From the NCBI GenBank assembly GCA_930367215.1, contig OV884059.1:148178511-148242510 (forward strand): a stretch of 64,000 nt of DNA. The letters are read 5' to 3'. Source of the DNA: Pollenia angustigena. Its lineage: Eukaryota; Arthropoda; Insecta; Diptera; Polleniidae. This document shows positions 55,673-64,000 of this stretch, in pieces; the first letter of the stretch is position 1; each line of letters starts with the position of its first letter. The translations under genes were made by a program, and so were the position numbers. The notes under the pieces are model-generated. The model was not told the origin of the DNA. It made no database searches and saw nothing but the letters and a program-made list of their open reading frames with translations.

Positions 55673-56864
55673 GGCCTGTTCTGCATATCACTTTTACTCA
55701 AATCACGTGATTTCAAATCACATGTGCCTACTAAAATCATACGTGTGATATTTTAGTGTCCCGTTTTTGTGTGCTTTGGTGCGATCTTCAATTGCCGACA
55801 CACAGAGCAGGGTTGTCAGATTTTTTTGAGCTCCATCGCCAAACCAGATGTCAGAAATCGCCAAAAATCGCCAAACTTCAATTTTGTTCAGTTTTTGTAA
55901 ATTTTTTTAAATTAAATTTTGCATACAAAAAACGCTAGTATAAAATTTCAGCCAAAAATCGCCAAAAACTGAGAAAAAATACAAAAAGGTCGCCAAAACT
56001 TAATTTACCCACTTACAACTACATTTAGAGTTGACAAAAAATCAACCAATTGTTGTCGGGATTGTAAGAAAAGATAAACTCACTGTTTATTATTGTTGTT
56101 TTTGTTTAAGCTTTGATATTGTTATAAGTAAAACTGGGGCTTATAATTCTAATTCGCTTAACTGTTTTATTTGTATAATAAATTTAGTTTTTCTAAAATC
56201 TTTGGATAAAGTTTCCTGACGATCTGGCCTAAGCAACCAGTGAAATGCGCATAGGAATAACTTATCCATCAACAATAAACTTCAGTTTGTCAATAGTATG
56301 AAATCGGAATTTAGCACATTATAACGTAACCTTGTTAATTAATTATTGAATCCAAAGAAAAACTTTGATAACTAATATGCATGTGGCAGTGTAAATAAAA
56401 CTGAACAGGCGAAATAAAGTAAAGAATTTGTTTTATTTTTGTTTTTTCTTTACCTATTTACAACTACATTTAGAGTTGACAAGAAATCAACCAATTGTGG
56501 TCGGGATTGTAAGAAAAGATAAACTCCTAAAAGTTAAATTTTTAGAGCGACGCATTGACGCTTAAATTCGGTTAACTTATCCGCGAGATTAACTTTTTTG
56601 CGATTCGTCTGTAATATAAATGGTAAAAATAGCCAAGTTAATCGCCAGTTATATCAGAAATCGCCATAAAAGTCGCCAGTCGCCAAACAGGAATTCCCAT
56701 CGCCAAACACGTTTCAAAATCGCCACGTTTGGCGAGAAATCGCCATATCTGACAGCCCTGACACAGAGAAACACAAAAACGGTATGACTTTCAGAACACC
56801 AGAAAACCGCACGTGTGTTCTCAAAAACACGTGATTTGAAATCACGTGATTTTCAGAACAGGCC
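55673..56864. mobile_element. MITE split by a hAT insertion
   Basis: The outer ends are AGGCCTGTTCTG and, inverted, GGGCCTGTTCTG. Inside them aaatcacgtgatttcaaatc lies near 55699 on the left and its near complement near 56828 on the right. Without the hAT insert (953 + 8 bp) the MITE is about 230 bp. The duplication is not clear. Confidence 0.7.
55808..56760. mobile_element. Non-autonomous hAT element with TCGCCA repeats, 953 bp
   Basis: The ends are CAGGGTTGTCAGAT and, inverted, CAGGGCTGTCAGAT. The 8-bp duplication ACACAGAG is at 55800-55807 and 56761-56768. The word TCGCCA occurs more than ten times, clustered within about 200 bp of either end, a likely transposase-binding array. A 75-bp segment (tacaactacatttagagttg...) is repeated directly at 56012 and 56457, with about 370 bp between. 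No transposase. Confidence 0.9.
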
Positions 56865-56967
56865 CGATACTGTGAAATTGTGCCACTTATTGAATAATAT
56901 AGGGCAATATAGAAATAATAAGGCTAATAAGATAATCAATAATATTGTAAATGGATGGGGCATTTTG

Positions 56968-57022
56968 CAATATGTTTATTGACAGTTTAAGTAATAGTTA
57001 AATTTAACTGAATTTGGTGAAA
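56968..57022. mobile_element. Short palindromic MITE, copy 3 (truncated)
   Basis: Gtaatagttaaatttaactg...ggtgaaat matches the right half of 33272-33371. The left half is missing. Confidence 0.55.
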
Positions 57023-57160
57023 TTGGCCATAAGTCATATTAGAAAATGAAGCAAAAATTTTAATTACTTTCATCCCATTTCTAACTCGGATTGTTCCTTT
57101 TCTTTATACAAAATTAAGAGAAAAGGGAAAATATTTCGAGTGGAACTTTATTCAGTATAA

Positions 57161-57264
57161 AGCCCCATTTAGCTGACAGTAACAGTAATGTAACCGTACA
57201 GTAACGTACGGCTAAAACAAAACAAAGCAGCTGATTTCCAACGTTACTATCAGCTAACTAGGGC
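57161..57264. mobile_element. Short MITE, about 104 bp
   Basis: The left agccccatttagctgacagt and the inverted right agccctagttagctgatagt agree at 16 of 20 bases. A palindromic ccgtacagtaacgtacgg lies between. Confidence 0.6.
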
Positions 57265-58220
57265 TAAAGGCTATTTATTTAATGTTCTTTTGTAATTATC
57301 CCAACTATTTTACTTAAAGATAAGATAAGTTTTTCTTTTGTAAATAAGTAAATATGAATGTTTTTTTTTAATTAAAAAAGCGACTTTTTGGAATGAATAC
57401 AATTCGTTAATGCAACATATTAATTGCCTCTTCTCTTTTTATTTTTTTAAGCAACTTTTTTGCGTATAGGTACTTTCAAAACTGATTCTTATAAAAAATT
57501 CATTTCTTTAGGTGAAAAAAATGTGGCAACTTGGTTCCTTACAACATTTACTTCTTTAGTAAATAATTTGTGATTGTATAAATTACGAGTATTTTCGTTA
57601 TAGATTTTTTTCTTTTAATTTGTTATTTTTTTTTTGTAAGACTCACAAAAATACAGACTTAAATGAACGACAATCTGCGAATGAATAATAACGCTGAGAA
57701 ATAATAATAAAAATAAAGTTTTTTAATTCCTTGAACAAAAAACAACATTAAAATTACACACACACACACTTTGAGTATGTATTTTAATCAATACGATTCG
57801 CAAACAAAATGTGTAAGTTGCTTTACATCTTCACAAGATGTATGGGCAAATATTAGTGCACACACTTAAACACCAAAAGAACAAATTAGGAGAGGAGCAG
57901 TGATAAGGGAGGCAAAAATAGTCAAACATAGAATCGAAAACCAGCATCATCTACTTAAACTAACTAACAAAACTTAACTTTAACTAGGCATTCAAAAATA
58001 AATTCAAACTAAGCGAACGACCAACCAACCGATCATCGAACCAACCAACAAACGTCCGTCCATCCAACCAATTCCATACTTCTTAAACTATTATTTGTGC
58101 TTAAAAATAAATTCCTTACAACAGCAACAACAATCTAAATGAATAGTATATGTTTTACACATACATACATACATACATATGTATGTACATATACATAATA
58201 TATTTTCAATTCATTTTTAG
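57265..58220. other. No gene; UTR-like or intron-like low-complexity DNA
   Basis: CA repeat near 57758-57770, an AACC-rich tract at 58020-58075 and a CATA microsatellite at 58160-58196. The end, tcatttttag at 58211-58220, resembles a splice acceptor. Confidence 0.4.
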
Positions 58221-58376
58221 GAAAGAAAACACCAACAATCTCGGCCAGCCATCAGCAAGAGCACAGCTTCATCCCTCCATACCTGCCTCCTAACTCCTTA
58301 CTACCAAGTCTTTTTACCTTGCCTTGGTGCTTTATTTAGGAAAAATACTTTCTTGGAGCCTGTCAAAAAATTAAAA
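58221..58376 (+). CDS. Possible terminal exon of an unknown host gene
   Basis: A pyrimidine-rich tract and AG (58211-58220) precede a patch that is less AT-rich than anything nearby. Two overlapping frames are open. Phase 0 reads ERKHQQSRPAISKSTASSLH onward to a TAA at 58374-58376. Another reads GKKTPTISASHQQEHSFIPP onward to a TAG near 58338. An AATAAA-type signal overlaps the end (aaaataaag, about 58372). I recognise neither protein. It may equally be an untranslated exon or chance. Confidence 0.2.
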
Positions 58377-58379
58377 TAA

Positions 58380-59130
58380 AGAAAAAAAACAACAAAGTGG
58401 TTTGTTCACTTGACGTTGTTATTGCTGCTGCTTTTTAAGTTCTTTTTGTTCGGATTAGTTCTTTCGTTTCGTTTCAGTTCGTTAAAATTTATTATTGTTT
58501 CATTATGATTTTTTATTTCTTGCACGAGAAAAGAAGAACTCGAACGAGTTTGATTATTTACCTAGGTCAGGGTTGCCGTTTTATTTTTATTGTTGTTTGT
58601 GTGAATACAGGTTGGTTTTGTTTGGTGATTCTCTCTTTACTGTTTTGGTTTTTATTGTGTTCTTGTTGTTTGGTAATAAATATAAAAATAAATATCCTTC
58701 CAGTAGTTGAGGGTCATAATTGGGGTCACTCAAATAATTGTATTTATTTTGAAGCAGTTTCATTACAATTATATGGGGAAGTAAACAATTAAAAATCATA
58801 ATTACATATCGCACCTCCGGTGCACTATCGACAAAAGTGCTATTTGCTAAGTGCTAAGGGCAAAATATAAATAAAAATAATAATTCTAACTGATGCAGGG
58901 GCCAAATCAAAGAATTTTATTAAACCGCAATATTTGTATGGTACAGCGCGTAGGATGCTCCTGATGGGTCAAATGTATGACCAACCCCACTTTATTATTT
59001 ATTGCCGAATTTCGGTTTTTTTTAGTTATTTCAATATCAAAAAAAAAAACGGTTAGCACAACTGATTTCAGCGTCCCCAATTAGAGTAAAACACCAGGTG
59101 CGCGGCTGGTCTGTTTTTTGCAACTTGCAC
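58380..59130. other. No recognisable gene
   Basis: Near 58930 'caatatttgtatgg' and near 59010 'gccgaatttcggtttttttt' echo words at 26337 and 30545, so repeat fragments are present. No element ends seen. Confidence 0.4.
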
Positions 59131-59724
59131 AGTGTATTTATTGCTCAAAATTACAATATTAAAATTCTATTTTAATATTATTTTTTTCAAGGTTGCGAAA
59201 GAAAAAAAATCGTATCTTGAAAAAGAAAACCAACACCTCCTTCAAAGTTTCAGGATTTTTAAAGAACAGTTATATATTATTATTATATAAAAAAAATCAG
59301 CCAAATAAAAAAATAAGTTTTTGACTTAGTCCGTTTTTAAAATTTAATATTTTGCAGATTTACATTTTAAAAAATATTTTTTTTTTTCAATATGTGGTTT
59401 GTAGTCCCAAGTCCCATTAAAATTACATTTAAATCATCTTCGCAAGTCAAGTAGTTTTCGAGATATTGAAGAATAAGCTCAACACATTCGGCTAATTCGG
59501 CGAAATTATGACATTTTGAATATGACATAACTTTCGAAAAACAAATTTTAAAATTTTTTTTCGTTCTTATATGTTCCTTATAAGATAAAAGGAACCTTCT
59601 CACCAAATTTCATTATAATCGGAAGTGGTCGTGTCCCACTCTTGGTCGTTTTGACATACAATTTTTTTATTTCTTTGAAGTCAGGTACATTTATTAACCT
59701 GTCCAGGCATTTTTTTTGACTTTT
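59131..59724 (+). repeat. 0.59-kb direct repeat, copy 1
   Basis: Nearly identical to 61719-62310 from 'gtgta(t)ttattgctcaaaat' to 'cctgtccaggcattttttt'. Differences are a few single bases and short indels. The distance between copies is about 2.6 kb. It contains the phrase 'accaaatttcattataatcg', common in fly DINE-type repeats. Confidence 0.85.
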
Positions 59725-60627
59725 TTCTATTTTTTTATATAATTATAAGTATTTTAGAACAAAACTTTATGTATTCCTCAATCAAAGTGGTTTTTTTACA
59801 AGAAAATGAGCGTCGCAATTGGCCAAATGAAAATTTTGTGCATATTGTATCCATCTGGGCCTGGCCAGGCCCTGCCATATTATATATGTACTGCAGTAAA
59901 TAAAATCAAAATGAAACGTATCAAAAAGCATACGCAACACATAATAACTCTTTCTTTACTTTTTTTCGAAGAATTATTCTATTTCAAAACAAAATGTTCC
60001 TGCTATAGCCATAAAACTCAATAGATGTAAAAGTAGTCCCAGCCTTGCCCAGGGGTTCGTAAGTGTGAGTTTTTTCTATAGCCACAAAAGCTCCATACAA
60101 AATACTAGTGATCCCAGCTAGACCCAGGTGGTAGTTTGTGCCACACAAATTATTGTCTTCTTAAGAGTTAAAAAGGTAACATTTGTACTTCTTCACACAG
60201 AAAAAAATCAATGTAAAATCGTCGAAAACAAGGATGATTTTAACGTTTTCGGTAGCGATTTTGTTAATTCAACATGATTTTACAGTAACTTGCGAATAAC
60301 ATTTTTTTCATTTAAAAAACCTATTCATGTTAATTTAACATTGCAGTAAAGTTAGAGCAAAAAAGTTATAGTTGAAACAACGTGAATTTCATGTTGAATC
60401 AAATTGGTTTGAGTATGAAATAACAGTTAGAAGAAGCTTCAAAGACAACATATGCATTTATTTAAGAATAATTTAAAACGCTTACCCCTGTAAACACATG
60501 TTTCACTTATTTTGTATTCACCTTTATTAACAGAAGCATCAGCAGAATGGCCCGACAACAATCCCTAAACAAAATACAAAAATATGAATATGTATGTTTA
60601 AGTTTTGCTGTTGTAATGATTATTTAT
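59725..60627. other. No gene; one orphan CACAGAAAAAAA end
   Basis: At 60197 cacagaaaaaaatcaatg resembles the end of the 46158 element type. No partner found. The rest is unassigned. Confidence 0.4.
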
Positions 60628-60630
60628 TTA

Positions 60631-60983
60631 AGGCTAGATTACACTATTATACTTTGTATTAATACATGTCAAAAACTCAAGTAATATGAGAAAGTGTGAT
60701 AGTGTGAATGCAATGTGTCACGAAAATGACAAGTATTAAGAAAAAAGTTTGACATCCCATATGACTTCATCGTTTTTTGAAAAATTTCTAAACAATAATA
60801 CTTTTCATTGGATCAGGGTTGCATTTTATTTCATGTGTGAGTGTTTATACTTTGTGTGATGGTGTGCACACAAACTGTCATGTTACATTAGATTTTTTGA
60901 CAGTCGCAACAAAACTCATTAGATTTCTATCTCACAAAGTATTATGGAATACGTAAGACTTGTGAGATAGTGAAATCTAGGCT
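60631..60983. mobile_element. PIF/Harbinger-like MITE, 353 bp
   Basis: The ends are AGGCTAGATTACACTAT and, inverted, AGCCTAGATTTCACTAT. TTA flanks both sides (60628-60630 and 60984-60986). Confidence 0.8.
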
Positions 60984-61679
60984 TTAGCACTTACTATCAA
61001 TATTGTTTTTTATATTTAACTTTATTTAAATCGATTTTTCATCGAACTGTTGTTTGAATACAATGACCTTTAAGAGTCAAAGTGCAATATAAGAATTTTT
61101 AAAAATACGCAATTTCTAATTAATTACAGGCTACAAGAAGCTCGCCAATTATATAAAAGGTTTGAGCAGTATTCAAAATTTACCAAATCATTCCATTATC
61201 CAGAAATGTTTGATCAGTTTAAAAAATGTCACATTTTTTTGACTTATTTAGTTAAAAGAGCCTTTTTGAAGCATTTTTGCCTTTCTGACGCATATTTTGA
61301 TGCCTACTAAATTTTTTAGATGCTTTCGCATCAAGTAAAATTTGTTTTTACGAAATTTTGGCTTTTCTTTTTTAAATATATATCTGTATACCGACCATCT
61401 ACATAAAATTTTTACTCGAAAATTGTAGGACAAAGCACGCTGTCATTAAAGATAAATTTTATTTTAAACTTTAAAATTTTATATATGTATGTATGTATGA
61501 ATAAGCAAAAGTTAAGGAAAAATTACCCAGCGGTAAATATTGAAAGGACCGCAAGTTGCAGGCCTTTTTGAAGGCCTCTATACTCCTTTCTAAAAGATTC
61601 GCTTCGCATTATGTCCTGCCTTCAGAAGTACGCCTTCTAGAAGGTATACACTTCTTTTTAAAAGACCTTCTGAAATATT

Positions 61680-61721
61680 TATTCGCTACTCCCTTCTTAG
61701 AGAAGGGAGAAAGGAAGGTGT
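61680..61721. repeat. 42-bp direct repeat, left
   Basis: Tattcgctactcccttctta... is identical to 62331-62372. The pair brackets the 0.61-kb segment 61722-62330. Confidence 0.9.
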
Positions 61722-62310
61722 ACTTATTGCTCAAAATTACAATATTAAAATTCTATTTTAATATTATTTTTTTCAAGGTTGCGAAAGAAAAAAAATCGTA
61801 TCTTGAAAAAGAAAACCAACACCTCCTTCAAAGTTTCAGGATTTTTAAAGAACAGTTATATATTATTATTATATAAAAAAAAATCAGCCAAATAAAAAAA
61901 TAAGTTTTTGACTTAGTCCGTTTTTAAAATTTAATATTTTGCAGATTTACATTTTAAAATATATTTTTTTTTTCAATATGTGGTTTGTAGTCCCAAGTCC
62001 CATTAAAATTACATTTAAATCATCTTCGCAAGTCAAGTAGTTTCGAGATATTGAAGAATAAGCTCAACACATTCGGCTAATTCGGCGAAATTATGACATT
62101 TTGAATATGACATAACTTTCGAAAAACAAATTTTAAAATTTTTTTTCGTTCATATATGTTCCTTATAAGATAAAAGGAACCTTCTCACCAAATTTCATTA
62201 TAATCGGAAGTGGTCGTGTCCCACTCTTGGTCGTTTTGACATAGAATTTTTTTATTTCTTTGAAGTCAGGTACGTTTATTAACCTGTCCAGGCATTTTTT
62301 TTTGACTTTT
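61722..62310 (+). repeat. 0.59-kb direct repeat, copy 2
   Basis: Nearly identical to 59131-59724. It lies between the 42-bp direct repeats, inside the 1070-bp element. Confidence 0.85.
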
Positions 62311-62330
62311 CAGTACAAATATTCAGTACA

Positions 62331-62372
62331 TATTCGCTACTCCCTTCTTAGAGAAGGGAGAAAGGAAGGTGT
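62331..62372. repeat. 42-bp direct repeat, right
   Basis: Same as 61680-61721, without mismatch as read. Confidence 0.9.
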
Positions 62373-63140
62373 TCAGTTTTATTTACTTTTTATTTTTAGT
62401 GACCTATCTTACTCCCTTCTTTGGGAAGGGATCGAAGTTGTTTTAAAAGGAAATGTGGAAGGCCTTGCGCCCAATGACAACCTGTGTAAAAAATAAATAA
62501 GTATGGAATACGGCGAGAAGGGCTTCTGACTGCTTGTGACTGCTAAATAAGGCCTTCTATTAGGCCTCTTTACTCATTCTAGTTACCGCTGGGTAATTAC
62601 ATACATACGTTTTTGGCGATGTGTGTAATACATAGAAATCTGGACCAATCTTTTAGTATACCCATTGACTTTGAATCATTTTTTAAAGTTATTTAACGAT
62701 AACCATCCGTCCGTCTGGCTGGTTGCCTGTCCTTGTTAAATTTGTGCGTTGCAGCCTTGCAGATAATTTAATCAAACTTGGTAAATACATTTAAATTGTT
62801 CTAAGGAAGAATTCTTTGTAAATTGTGAGAAGCGGTCTATAATTTCTAAATTAGACTCTTGGTGTCCATAAACTATCTAATTATGTTGGTATTTAGATTA
62901 AATTCGCCCCAAAAATATTTTACTGCAAATTTTTTCCAATCAGTTCACATTTGCCCAAAGCTTCCATCCTTATATAACCTTAATTTCCTTTTAAATGTTA
63001 ACATTAACAAACAATTTAGCGACTGTCTCTAAAATTCCTTCAAGACAAAAAATCTGATATGGATGTTAATGTCTAGATAATAATCGGCAGAAATAACTCT
63101 TATATGAATTTTAATCTCTTAAGCGCATATTTTTTTCCCC

Positions 63141-64000
63141 CTGGTTATAACCATTTATTTAATGAGAATTGCTCATTTTATCAAGTAATTATACATAGTT
63201 ACTTTACCAATTACGTGTAATTGGTTATTTGCATTTGTCAAATACTAATTATCACGACAATATACATATGTATGTATATAGCACAAATATTAGGATAGTA
63301 GTGTTAGACAAGGCTGAATTTTTTCCCCAATCGGTTTATACTGGTCTTAAACTATATACTAAAAAAGTTGTCAGAAGCACCTAGAGGAATAACTTGGAGA
63401 CTAAATACGAGAAGAGAAGATTAAGAATTTGATCATGATATCATTCTAAGCCATTCACTAATGGTGTTTTCTTTTCTAAAAAATAAAAGTACATTATATT
63501 TGTGTAATATATTTATCAGGTTACACGCACCCTTACAAGTAATAGCTACTTTGTACACCAATCACTAATGTGTATTAAGCTTGTTAAATATTGCATCCAA
63601 AGTTTGTACTAAAGCGATATTCACCACTATTATAGCGATTTTCAACATTAAATTTTCTTGGAATTCCAATAAGCGTTAACAGCACTGATTTTTAATTTTG
63701 CGCCAAATAAAAATAATAAAAGGAAAACAAACGAAAAACAAAAAGCTTTTTTATCTATCACAATATAAGTCCCCTTTTAGACAGGCAAAGTTTACTTTGC
63801 AAAGTCTTGTGTAGTTCTCTTTTAAACTTTGTTTGGTGTTTAGACACACAAAGTTTAATTTGACAAATTTTTGTTTGTTCGTTGTTGCAGCCAACTTCAG
63901 ATGCATGGTTGATAAATGGCATACATACTTCCAATTCTACTGAAAGAACTAATGAATTTTACAAGGGATGTCCCAAAATGAACGCATTTTTATGTATGTC
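63141..64000. other. No gene; orphan MITE end near 63461
   Basis: Tggtgttttcttttcta at 63461 matches the end of the 29290 MITE without a partner. At 63766-63860 'ttttagacaggcaaagttta' and 'tttagacacacaaagtttaa' are direct near-repeats that may belong to an element cut by the window edge. Confidence 0.4.

Larger units (their letters stand above)
61525..62594. mobile_element. Inverted-repeat element with AATT duplication, 1070 bp
   Basis: The ends ACCCAGCGGTAA are identical when inverted and are flanked by AATT (61521-61524 and 62595-62598). Several short palindromes (ccttctagaagg, cccttcttagagaaggga) occur inside. It contains copy 2 of the 0.59-kb repeat between 42-bp direct repeats. A 4-bp TSD does not decide the superfamily. 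Confidence 0.65.
61236..63140 (-). mobile_element. hAT-like element copy 2 (AAATATGC type), inverted and interrupted
   Basis: 61240-61450 matches 7130-7350 inverted, and 62610-63120 matches 6695-7130 inverted. Between them lies the 1070-bp element 61525-62594, inserted in this copy. The outer ends have decayed. Confidence 0.65.

Noticed and set aside
58495..58792. Overlapping hydrophobic frames
   Set aside because: Two overlapping frames in T-rich sequence, both without domain or splice support.
1..64000. LTR retrotransposons or endogenous viral genes
   Set aside because: I looked for paired LTR-like direct repeats with TG...CA ends and for protease/integrase motifs and saw none.

Overview
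The window looks like AT-rich, gene-poor nuclear DNA from a fly. A calyptrate fly (house-fly or blow-fly type) is my best guess. The basis is the many interspersed repeats with a TATACC start, a (GTCY)n tract and a short GC-rich hairpin end (the DINE-1/INE-1 architecture of Diptera), a hobo-like hAT end, and rosa/DD41D-type mariner relics. I see no intact host gene, no intact tRNA or rRNA, no CRISPR array and nothing bacterial. Nearly every long reading frame is a shadow or lies inside a dead transposable element.

Layout. 0-9.8 kb: Harbinger-type, hAT-type and TA-flanked non-autonomous DNA elements, two DINE-1-like elements and a tRNA-derived SINE. 10-12.7 kb: a DINE-1-like element with a 153-bp central tandem repeat, split by a 1067-bp hobo-like hAT element. 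14.4-17.9 kb: a compound DINE-1-like unit repeated three times, split by a Harbinger-type element. 18.2-19.2 kb: a mariner derivative with D-D-(41)-D spacing. 21.6-25.05 kb: a near full-length but dead RTE-like LINE with a 252-bp MITE in its endonuclease region. 25.6-30.3 kb: hAT, Harbinger and Mutator-like non-autonomous elements. 31.1-35.4 kb: a large foldback element with 41-bp tandem repeats in both arms. 36.2-37.7 kb: an R1-like LINE relic. 45.0-50.2 kb: a stack of insertions including a second mariner copy. 51.7-53.8 kb: a second LINE with an intact YADD box. 55.7-56.9 kb: a hAT element nested in a MITE. 59.1-63.1 kb: a 0.6-kb duplicated segment, a Harbinger-type MITE and an interrupted hAT-like element.

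There is no operon or pathway here. The sequence mainly records insertion history, and many events can be ordered because target-site duplications (TSDs) and reconstructed empty sites are readable directly. TSD classes seen: 8 bp (hAT, seven or more), 3 bp TWA or similar (Harbinger type, eight or more), 9 bp (Mutator type, two), TA (mariner type). The best candidates for something beyond TE decay are a possible terminal exon near 58.22 kb and a coding-looking fragment near 54.4 kb. Both are weak.
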